A DNA stretch of 64,000 nucleotides, from the NCBI GenBank assembly GCA_009937065.1, contig JAACDF010000019.1:1-64000 (forward strand), read 5' to 3'. Shown here one piece after another: positions 44,566 through 52,493 of the stretch. The notes under the pieces are model-generated. The model worked only from the letters and a program-made list of their open reading frames with translations, searched no databases and was not told the DNA's origin. The stretch comes from Gammaproteobacteria bacterium (GTDB lineage Bacteria; Pseudomonadota; Gammaproteobacteria; Pseudomonadales; Halieaceae). How positions within the stretch are numbered: position 1 is the stretch's first letter; the number at the start of each line of letters is the position of its first letter. A program made the position numbers and the translations under genes.

Positions 44566-47012
44566 GCGTTACGACCCCTGCGCTTTGGTGCGCCTTTGTT
44601 CTTGGACGCCTTGCTCTTCGATGATTTTTTCTTCGACGCGCTCGCTGATGACCGAGCTTTATTATCTGACTTTTTTTCTGATTTGTCAGATCGACGCTCC
44701 GAGCGGGAACCGGCGTTTCCTCGTTTGGCATCACCCGAAACATGCCGGGCCTTCCGCGACCTAATCGACGGCTTGTTACCGCGGCGCCCCGCTCCAGGCG
44801 TCACGACACCAACCAACTCAAGATCAATTTTGCGATCATCGAGGTCGACGCGAGCCACCTGAACTCGGACTGCATCACCCAACTGATAAGTTTGCCGAGT
44901 GTGTTCACCAACAAGGCGCTGCGATGCATGATCGAAGTGGTAGTAATCGGATGGCAACGCACTGATATGAACCAGACCTTCCATGTAGATATCGGTTAAC
45001 TCGACAAACATGCCAAAGCGAGTCACTGACGCAACAACACCCGCGAACTCATCACCAATATGGTGTCGTAGATACTCACACTTGAGCCACAATTGAACGT
45101 CGCGCGTCGCATCATCGGCTCGTCGCTCGGTCATCGAGCAGTGCTCACCTGCCGCAACGAGGTCGGTCATCGTGTAGGGATAGAGTCCTCGGGTTTTCTC
45201 TTTTGACAGCTTCCTTGGCGTGGAGCCTGAAGCAGTGGCCAGACGCTTAATCGCCCTGTGAACTAGCAAATCGGGATAGCGCCGAATGGGCGAGGTAAAA
45301 TGCGCATAGGCCTCGTAGTTAAGGCCGAAATGTCCGCCATTATCTGGCTTGTAGACCGCCTGACTGAGCGAGCGAAGCAACATCGTTTGAATGACCTGAG
45401 CGTCATCTCTCTCTGCCAAGCGCGACAGCACGCTTTGATAATCCAATGGTGTGGGATCCATGCCACCCGGCAAGTCGAGTGCAAGCTCTCCCAGAAATGT
45501 TCGTAGTGCTTCCAATCGCTCGGCGGACGGGCCTTCATGCACACGGAACAGTGCCGCCAGTTCGGATTCCTCTAAGCACGCTGCAGTCGCAACATTGGCC
45601 GCCAGCATGCACTCCTCAATGAGCTTATGAGCATCATTGCGATTGACCGGCACAATGGCGTCAATCTTGCGGTTCTCGTCAAACAGAATCCGCGTCTCTA
45701 CGGTTTCGAAATCGATAGCACCCCGCGTCGATCTCGCCTCTCGGAGCACTTTATACAGCGCATGAAGTCGGAAAAGACCCTCCACCCGGTCAGTGTGCAC
45801 ATCAGCATGCCACCCGTTCTCAAGCACCTCGCCCACCTGCGTGTAGGTCAACCTCGCATGCGAGTGAATGACGGCCTCATAGAATGAGGCATCAGTCACC
45901 TGGCCTTCTGAATCAATGGCCATCTCACAAACCATGGCGAGGCGATCAACTGAAGGCTTTAACGAGCAGAGTCCATTGGAAAGCACCTCGGGGAACATCG
46001 GTACCACCCGCTCGGGGAAGTACACCGAGTTACCTCGATTAAACGCTTCCTCATCAAGCGCACTGCCAATTTGGACGTAATGACTTACATCAGCAATCGC
46101 CACCCAGAGCCGAAACCCTGACCCTTCAGTCTCACAATAGACCGCATCATCGAAATCTCGGGCATCCTCGCCGTCAATGGTGACAAGTCCAAGCTGCCTC
46201 AAATCAATGCGATTTTGCTTGTCCGACTCGGAGGGTTCATCACGAAGCGCACCCGCTTCAGATAGCACGGCATCCGGCCACTCATGAGGAATATCGTGAG
46301 CACGAATTGCCACATCAATCTCGAGCCCTGGATCGAGATGATCACCTAAAATCTCCTCAACCTCACCCTTGGCGCCCAGCACTTCCGTTGGGTAATCGGT
46401 GAGTTTGACTGAGACAAGCTGACCAGACTTCGCACCATGCTTCGATTTGGGCGGTATCAACACGTGATTGCTGATGCGGCGGTTGTGGGGCAACAAATAT
46501 CCAATCCCGCCCTCTTCCATGTATCGACCCACAATGTGGGTGTGCGCGCGAGTCAGGACTTCAACGACCTGGCCCTCAGGTCGTCCTTTATCGTCATGAC
46601 CTGACTGGGCCACCAGCACCTCGTCACCATCAAACACGCTGTACATCTGCCGACTGGATAGAAAGAAGTCATCACCACCTTCAGCGGGTGAGGCAAAACC
46701 ATAGCCATCTCGGTGACCAATAATTTTGCATTTCACCAAGTCCATCTTCTTTGGAAGACCGAGGGCACCGCGTCGGCCCGAAATCAACTGGCCCTCTCGT
46801 TGCATCGCCTTAACGCGCTTCTGAAGCGAAAAAAGATCACTGTCGCCATGAATACCGAGTGCATCCGCGAGCTCAGTAAAGCGCATGGGTACATCGCGTT
46901 CAGCCATGACAGCGAGAATCAACTCTCGACTTGCGATGGGTTGATCGTATTTTTGGGCCTCGCGCACTGCTTCAGGGTCGGTCAGCGCGGTAGCCTTAGA
47001 GGGTTTCTTCAA
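44562..47012 (-). CDS. rnr: Ribonuclease R
   Basis: 816 aa, RNB domain (TIDGEDARDFDDAVY), S1 domain, Lys/Arg/Ser-rich C-terminus. Confidence 0.97.
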   Translation of the reverse strand: MKKPSKATALTDPEAVREAQKYDQPIASRELILAVMAERDVPMRFTELADALGIHGDSDLFSLQKRVKAMQREGQLISGRRGALGLPKKMDLVKCKIIGHRDGYGFASPAEGGDDFFLSSRQMYSVFDGDEVLVAQSGHDDKGRPEGQVVEVLTRAHTHIVGRYMEEGGIGYLLPHNRRISNHVLIPPKSKHGAKSGQLVSVKLTDYPTEVLGAKGEVEEILGDHLDPGLEIDVAIRAHDIPHEWPDAVLSEAGALRDEPSESDKQNRIDLRQLGLVTIDGEDARDFDDAVYCETEGSGFRLWVAIADVSHYVQIGSALDEEAFNRGNSVYFPERVVPMFPEVLSNGLCSLKPSVDRLAMVCEMAIDSEGQVTDASFYEAVIHSHARLTYTQVGEVLENGWHADVHTDRVEGLFRLHALYKVLREARSTRGAIDFETVETRILFDENRKIDAIVPVNRNDAHKLIEECMLAANVATAACLEESELAALFRVHEGPSAERLEALRTFLGELALDLPGGMDPTPLDYQSVLSRLAERDDAQVIQTMLLRSLSQAVYKPDNGGHFGLNYEAYAHFTSPIRRYPDLLVHRAIKRLATASGSTPRKLSKEKTRGLYPYTMTDLVAAGEHCSMTERRADDATRDVQLWLKCEYLRHHIGDEFAGVVASVTRFGMFVELTDIYMEGLVHISALPSDYYHFDHASQRLVGEHTRQTYQLGDAVRVQVARVDLDDRKIDLELVGVVTPGAGRRGNKPSIRSRKARHVSGDAKRGNAGSRSERRSDKSEKKSDNKARSSASASKKKSSKSKASKNKGAPKRRGRNA

Positions 47013-47133
47013 AATTCCGCCAGTGGGGTAGTGAATAGCTGATTGCTATTGGATAGCCGAGAAGTGTACGGGGATGCGATTGACAAATAAATGGTCAACC
47101 CTTAGCCTCGCGATCCTTCGTTTTGCCTTACCT

Positions 47134-47220
47134 GCCCAGGTGGTGAAATTGGTAGACACGCTAGCTTCAGGTGCTAGTGCTCGCAAGGGCGTGGAGGTTC
47201 AAGTCCTCTCCTGGGCACCA
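47134..47220 (+). tRNA. tRNA-Leu (anticodon CAG)
   Basis: GCCCAGGTGGTGAAATTGGTAGACACGCTAGCTTCAGGTGCTAGTGCTCGCAAGGGCGTGGAGGTTCAAGTCCTCTCCTGGGCACCA, class II cloverleaf, CCA encoded. Confidence 0.96.
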
Positions 47221-47282
47221 AACTTTTCACTAACACTAATAGTTCGTAGTCATCTCGCCTATCGTAGTTTTTGCGTGGAGAG

Positions 47283-47344
47283 GACTATTCCAGCTGCGCG
47301 CCTGCCTCTGCTAACATCAGACGCTTGCTTTCGTTGGCTCGCAG
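47283..47344. repeat. Repeat copy A with imperfect inverted-repeat arms (partner at 48389-48450)
   Basis: gactattccagctgcgcgcc-N13-atcagacgcttgc-N-ttcgttggctcgcag; arms GCTGCGCGCC / GGCTCGCAGC. Confidence 0.85.
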
Positions 47345-47363
47345 CGATGCCTCTGTCTGACGC

Positions 47364-48215
47364 TTAATGCTCAAATCTTAGCTCCGTCACCAGAGCCTTC
47401 TTAACTTCAAGTTTGCCTTCTGGCTCACCCTTTAAAGCAACATCAAAAAAGGACTCAATGTAGTAAGTCATTTCCTCGTGAAATCGCACGCTAAGTGGTC
47501 GATCTGTCCAAGAGGAGTGCCTAGCCCTTTTAAAAATTTGTAGATATTTTGGGCTAGGCGTTTGGTCATATGCGCCATTGGACTTGGCTAAATCTGGGGT
47601 TATTGGACGATCTTTTGAACCTCCCTGATAGAGCGTTCTGACATTAGCAATTCTCTTTATCTGCTTCTGGTCAGCGTAAGGTTTGTGCCATGGGGATAAC
47701 AAAGCAATAGCAATTACTTCATCTCTTTTCCATGACTCCCATGCTCCGGCCAATCCCATGCATGAGTAGCCCCCCATTGAGTGTCCCAAACACCCCACTT
47801 GATCGAAGCTCTTGATGTGTTTTGCAAAATCCGTAGAAGACAAAGCGTCGAGTATTTTATGGATGTCATCTCTGCGGTCACTGTTGGTTTGACCTGTCCA
47901 CTCCCGAGGCTTTCGCCAAGATACGTCTGGAGTTGTTAGACGCTCGATGCAGTCCGCATGTTTAGGGGCCACGACTATATAGCCAGCGTTAGCAAGTTGA
48001 CTCTGTATACCGTCAACACCAGATGGGCATCCACCCATACCATGAGAAAAAATGATTAATGGATACACCCCGTCGCCGGCTCTTCTGATTTCTACCGGCA
48101 CTCCGTCGATAGAAGTTGTCGTCATGATATTTGCCAGTGATTCCTGCTCAACTGCCTGCAGTGGCAATGATGTCAACAGAATAAAAAAGGCACTAATTAA
48201 CCGTCTACATGACAT
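47364..48215 (-). CDS. Secreted alpha/beta hydrolase (dienelactone-hydrolase/PAF-acetylhydrolase-like)
   Basis: N-terminal signal-like segment; IIFSHGMGGCPSGVDG oxyanion region and GCLGHSMGGYSCMG nucleophile elbow. Confidence 0.82.
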   Translation of the reverse strand: MSCRRLISAFFILLTSLPLQAVEQESLANIMTTTSIDGVPVEIRRAGDGVYPLIIFSHGMGGCPSGVDGIQSQLANAGYIVVAPKHADCIERLTTPDVSWRKPREWTGQTNSDRRDDIHKILDALSSTDFAKHIKSFDQVGCLGHSMGGYSCMGLAGAWESWKRDEVIAIALLSPWHKPYADQKQIKRIANVRTLYQGGSKDRPITPDLAKSNGAYDQTPSPKYLQIFKRARHSSWTDRPLSVRFHEEMTYYIESFFDVALKGEPEGKLEVKKALVTELRFEH

Positions 48216-48310
48216 AGTATCGTTAGCCTCCTCTCGAGTCGCTGCGCCTCAGCTTGTGTCAGCTATACAAATCTCTAGAAGTGAGAGTCTAACTTAAAAC
48301 CCTGACTCAC

Positions 48311-48326
48311 CCTCTCCTGGGCACCA
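48311..48326 (+). repeat. 16-bp duplicate of the tRNA-Leu 3' end (att-like)
   Basis: cctctcctgggcacca identical to 47205-47220 (3' end of tRNA-Leu with CCA). Confidence 0.85.
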
Positions 48327-48388
48327 TCTTCAGAGACTATCGAACAATCCCTTCGCCCGCATCGGCATCTTGCCAACAAGAGCAAGAA

Positions 48389-48450
48389 GACTATTCCAGC
48401 TGCGCGCCCGCTATAACGAAAATCAGACGCTTGCGTTCGTTGGCTCGCAG
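48389..48450. repeat. Repeat copy B (partner of 47283-47344)
   Basis: 48 of 62 positions identical to copy A in three blocks (20+13+15), counted by eye. Confidence 0.85.
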
Positions 48451-48520
48451 CAGCGCTGCTCAAAGCCCCAACTGATCCTCGTCTGGGTGACCGTGTTTTT
48501 TAGCCACATCTGACTTCACC

Positions 48521-48820
48521 CTACAGCGCAGTGACCATAAGGATGGTTGACCGACCAATGACGCCCAAAGGTAACGCCTCGGGAAAAGAGCTAAACAAAA
48601 ACAATAAGCTGCCACCTGCAGCAGCGACTGACATCTCCTCCTTACCCAGTTTTGGGGTCTTAGGGGTAGAGACCGTACGATCATCAATGCCTGGCACTTC
48701 CACGACAGAAGACTGATCGGGTAAATGGGGCGAAGTTTGTTTTCCACCCTTGAGGTCATCACCGCTTTCAATGCGGGGCTTAGTAGTAAAACGAAAATTA
48801 AACCCCATCATTATCCCCAA
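48521..48820 (-). CDS. Hypothetical small protein with a C-terminal hydrophobic segment
   Basis: 99 aa ORF overlapping the next upstream ORF by 10 bp; no family recognised. Confidence 0.4.
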   Translation of the reverse strand: MGIMMGFNFRFTTKPRIESGDDLKGGKQTSPHLPDQSSVVEVPGIDDRTVSTPKTPKLGKEEMSVAAAGGSLLFLFSSFPEALPLGVIGRSTILMVTAL

Positions 48821-49116
48821 TTACACTGGATAACGATTCGCCGGTTATCGTTCTGCTCTGCCACTAAAATAAGGCCCCAGCTACGTGACTCAGCTTCATT
48901 AACCTGCCAACCCAGAAGCTGCAGTTGATTTTGATGGTGCTGAAGAACCGCGTGACAATCGCCTATACCGGCAGCGTAGGTTCCTAAGAATTCCTCGCCT
49001 TGGTAAACGGCCCCGCTGTAGGGACCTGCGATGGCATTTTCGACAAAAGATAAACTGGCAATCATCAGAAGGCTGACGACCAGCGTGTCTTTGATGTTGG
49101 AAATCATGTGTTGCAC
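48811..49116 (-). CDS. Hypothetical exported small protein
   Basis: Signal-peptide-like N-terminus ISNIKDTLVVSLLMIASLSFVENAIA then GPYSGAVYQGEEFLGTYAAGIGDCHAVLQHHQNQLQLLGWQV... Confidence 0.55.
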   Translation of the reverse strand: MQHMISNIKDTLVVSLLMIASLSFVENAIAGPYSGAVYQGEEFLGTYAAGIGDCHAVLQHHQNQLQLLGWQVNEAESRSWGLILVAEQNDNRRIVIQCNWG

Positions 49117-49338
49117 TCCTGGTTAAAACAACGTCTGGAGGCGCAGCTAGCCCATGGCTTCTGCACCCAAATAGCGACAGTCATTTTCTTTTTCAGGAGT
49201 GAACGAAGTTCACTAAAGACGGCTTCTTCCTGAAGCTCTGGCGATAGTTTGCGTCACAGCGTCAGGAACACTCAACACCCTCGAAGGGGTATCTGCCAAC
49301 TGGAGGACAAACGGCTCAACGTATTTGGGGTGTGCTGA

Positions 49339-50067
49339 TTACCAGATCTCTTTGTAGGGCCTCAAATCGAGCTCATGCGTCCATGCGGAAGCAGGCTGAG
49401 CATGCAGTGCCCAAAATGCCTCGGCGATCGCATCGGGATCTAACGCGCCATCATCACCAAGCGACTCCAAATAGTCCGAGAAACGGCCTTGCACAATATC
49501 GCCGTTAACCACACCGTCGATGATGACGTGTGCAACATGGACGCCCTGTGGCCCGTATTCACGCGCGAGTGCTTGGGCGAGATTTCGAAGCCCTGCCTTT
49601 GCTACTGCAAAATGCGCAAAGTTGGGACGGCCCCTCAGCGACGCAGAGGCACCGGTAAAAAAAAGTGACCCACTACCTTGTTCAGACAACAGCGGAAGTG
49701 CGAGACGCGAGGTTAAAAACGCACCAAAACAGCCGATACGCCAAAAGTCTTCAAACTGCTCAGGGGACAGGTCACTAAACTTAATCGGAAGATTGCTCCC
49801 AGCATTGTAGATCACTGCGGCTAAGGGCTCATTGCGCTCTCGAACGATCTCAAAGGCGCGGTGTTGATCTTCCTGCGAGGTGACATCGGCAACAATGGAC
49901 TCAATAGAACCCCCTGCGGCGCTGATATCCGCAGCGGTTGCATCGAGCTTTTCAAGTGTCCGGCCAGCGATCATTACATGGTAGCCAGCCCCGGCAAATT
50001 TGCGCGCTACAGCAGCTCCAACACCCGCAGCGGCTCCAACACCTAAAATCAGTACCGTTTCTGACAC
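49339..50067 (-). CDS. Short-chain dehydrogenase/reductase family protein
   Basis: Glycine-rich nucleotide-binding region VLILGVGAAAGVGAAVARKFAGAG; YNAGSNLP; SDR-like core, but the Tyr-x-x-x-Lys region reads FAHFAVAKAGL. Confidence 0.85.
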   Translation of the reverse strand: MSETVLILGVGAAAGVGAAVARKFAGAGYHVMIAGRTLEKLDATAADISAAGGSIESIVADVTSQEDQHRAFEIVRERNEPLAAVIYNAGSNLPIKFSDLSPEQFEDFWRIGCFGAFLTSRLALPLLSEQGSGSLFFTGASASLRGRPNFAHFAVAKAGLRNLAQALAREYGPQGVHVAHVIIDGVVNGDIVQGRFSDYLESLGDDGALDPDAIAEAFWALHAQPASAWTHELDLRPYKEIW

Positions 50068-50210
50068 GGTTATTCCCTCACCTTATATTGCAGAATACTT
50101 GGATCATAACGCTCGGTGTAACTTCGGCGATCAAACATCAGTATGCCGTTAATGCCGGTTAGTGCCCAGATAGACGTAAAGCATCAATAATGACGCTTAA
50201 CCTTACTTGG

Positions 50211-50498
50211 CTACTGCATGGAATCAGCGCTCATAATCGATGACAAATCAATCGCGTGATCAAGAATACGCGTGACTTGAAGCTCCACATCGGGAGTGAA
50301 GGTAAAGCCAAGGAAGGCACAACGACCGAGCTCGATACAGCCCATCATAACCGCACCCTCATCAGAAGCATCGCCAATCATCTCTGACACGCCATTGAAG
50401 AAAAGGTATTGATCGAGCTCACCGGCTTTCATCAGATCAGCACACAATGCATCCAATGGATTTTTAATCTGGTCTATCACCACATCTGAAAAGTCCAT
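50211..50498 (-). CDS. Hypothetical protein
   Basis: 95 aa ORF, MDFSDVVIDQIKNPLDALCADLMKAGELDQYLFFNGV...; no family recognised. Confidence 0.5.
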   Translation of the reverse strand: MDFSDVVIDQIKNPLDALCADLMKAGELDQYLFFNGVSEMIGDASDEGAVMMGCIELGRCAFLGFTFTPDVELQVTRILDHAIDLSSIMSADSMQ

Positions 50499-50674
50499 AT
50501 TGTCTCCTGAACTGCTACTTCACATACGGTATCTGGTTACGGCAGCGCCGCCAACGAAAACTCCCAGGTTGCTCCAAAACGGACGAAGAACAGCTTGGGC
50601 GTTTAACAGTGGTATGTGTGAAAAAAACCAACTTTTATGTAAGGCTAAGCCAATCGGAAACATCGGAAACATGA

Positions 50675-50899
50675 ATGGCCGTCAGGCAATCCCTATTTTC
50701 AATTGATCTTGAGTACGACGAGGCGCGCGTCTTTTACACCGGTGCGAAGAATCGTGTGCAAGTCACTGCCAACGACGGCAAGACGATCAATTTACCGTGG
50801 TCGATGCTTCAACCGTTCTTTACACCATCGGGCGTACAAGGGCAGTTCGTAATCCAGTACACCGACGAAGGAAAAATGCTCAAAATCGACAGATTGTAG
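50675..50899 (+). CDS. DUF2835 family small protein
   Basis: AVRQSLFSIDLEYDEARVFYTGAKNRVQVTANDGKTINLPWSMLQPFFTPSGVQGQFVIQYTDEGKMLKIDRL. Confidence 0.72.
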   Translation: MAVRQSLFSIDLEYDEARVFYTGAKNRVQVTANDGKTINLPWSMLQPFFTPSGVQGQFVIQYTDEGKMLKIDRL

Positions 50900-50923
50900 C
50901 GGTCTAAAACGGGAGTTATGCCG

Positions 50924-52003
50924 CTACTTTAATCTCTGAATGGCGCGTTCCGCTCCATTGAGGGCTTTCAAAATCCCCTCACGTAAGCCGTCCATGTCGA
51001 CACCCTCAGTGCTCTTTTGACCGGCGCGATAACGCGCATACACACCGTGCAAGATAGCCGCTGTCTTCCAGTTATTAAATCCGACGTAGTAATCGAGAAG
51101 ATCCACCGGAAACCCTGTTCGCTCTGAGTAGCGCTGAGCCAGCTCTGCGCGGAAGGGGAATCCAGGAACTGCAGTGGGTGCGGTGGGCTCAAGGTGAGGG
51201 TCGTCGGCACTCTCGGGCCAAGCACGAAGCGTGTAGCCCAAATCAGCCAGTGGATCACCCAGCGTCGCCAGTTCCCAATCAAGCACAGCTGATACCTTTG
51301 AGTCCTGACCAAATAAGCAGTTGTGCAAATAGTAGTCACCGTGAACCACGCTGGCGGTCACCTGCTCTGGCTGGTTGGCAAGGAAGTAGTCTTTAAAGTC
51401 ATGGGCGCGAGGGTCGTCCAGTTCCGCATAGGCAATGGAAGATTCCCATGACCGATACCAGGCTTTAATTTGGCGCCCAACGTAGTCCTCTTTCTTGCCA
51501 AGCGTGGAGAGTCCAATAGCGTCAGGATCTAGCACATGCATGTCCGCCAAGGTGTCGATAAACGAATACGCTAGAGTCCTCCTTTGCCCTTCAGGAACCC
51601 ACGCCAACGTATCTTCATTGCTAAATAGTGGTCGGCCCTCCGAAAAGCCCATCACATAGAAGCGGGCTCCAGTTACCGATAGATCCTCACAAAAGCCGAT
51701 GGGTTCTGGCACGGGAAACCCTTGCGGTGCAAAAGCGGCGATTAACGACCACTCCCGGTTCATGTCGTGAGCTTTTGGTAAGAGTTCGCCCATGGGCGGA
51801 CGACGTACGACAGCTCGCTTACCCGAGTCATCCTCCAGCCTATAGGTCAAATTAGAGTGCCCGCCCTCTAATCGCGTCCATGAAAAAGGCGGCTTAAAGT
51901 AATCGGTGTTTGCAGCAATCCAAGCCTCTACCGCCGGAATGTCGTAACCCTCAGCTAATCTTGTTTGCTCGTTTTGATTATTGTTCATCGGCGACTCAGT
52001 CAC
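50924..52003 (-). CDS. Phosphotransferase (APH) family protein, acyl-CoA-dehydrogenase-associated type
   Basis: LEGGHSNLTYRLED, VVHGDYYLHNCLFGQDSKVSAVLDWELATLGDPLADLGY. Confidence 0.88.
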   Translation of the reverse strand: MTESPMNNNQNEQTRLAEGYDIPAVEAWIAANTDYFKPPFSWTRLEGGHSNLTYRLEDDSGKRAVVRRPPMGELLPKAHDMNREWSLIAAFAPQGFPVPEPIGFCEDLSVTGARFYVMGFSEGRPLFSNEDTLAWVPEGQRRTLAYSFIDTLADMHVLDPDAIGLSTLGKKEDYVGRQIKAWYRSWESSIAYAELDDPRAHDFKDYFLANQPEQVTASVVHGDYYLHNCLFGQDSKVSAVLDWELATLGDPLADLGYTLRAWPESADDPHLEPTAPTAVPGFPFRAELAQRYSERTGFPVDLLDYYVGFNNWKTAAILHGVYARYRAGQKSTEGVDMDGLREGILKALNGAERAIQRLK

Positions 52004-52170
52004 TGGATATCAGACATTTATTCAGATCGTACTTAGGCTTTGATCAGCTGCCAAATCGAATTCACTGATAACCCCTATTGCGGTAGAGCCAATTAGACCA
52101 GCAGGCAGTTATAGTGCGATGACTCTAATTCAGCTTAGACCAACAACGCCCGTTGAGGCGAGGAGGCTTT

Positions 52171-52449
52171 GTGCTATATCACATCCTTTGTCACGACAAA
52201 CCCGGAAGCCTACAAACGCGACTAGATAACCGAGATGCTCATTTAGCTGCGGTGAAAGCTCTCGGCGATCATCTTTTTGCGGCAGGCCCCTTGCTCAATG
52301 GGAATGACGAAATGATTGGATCAGTGCTTATTATCGACTTCGATGATGACGCCTCCGCCGAAGCTTTTTGTGAGCAAGACCCGTACGCAAAAGCAGGGTT
52401 ATTTGAGCAGGTGACTGTCACGCGCTGGCGGAAAACATTGCCGGCCTGA
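52171..52449 (+). CDS. YciI-like family protein
   Basis: LYHILCHDKPGSLQTRLDNRDAHLAAVKALGDHLFAAGPLL...SAEAFCEQDPYAKAGLFEQVTVTRWRKTL; start moved from TTG 52153 to GTG 52171. Confidence 0.88.
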   Translation: MLYHILCHDKPGSLQTRLDNRDAHLAAVKALGDHLFAAGPLLNGNDEMIGSVLIIDFDDDASAEAFCEQDPYAKAGLFEQVTVTRWRKTLPA

Positions 52450-52493
52450 GGATCCACAGCCGACACGGGTGCGTCTTAGTTAGAGCTTGATGC

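Noticed and set aside
47283-48450. Calling the repeat pair integron attC sites
   Set aside because: Core 7-mers do not fit RYYYAAC/GTTRRRY well, sites are short, there are only two copies and no integrase gene in the window; kept only as a cassette-like hypothesis.
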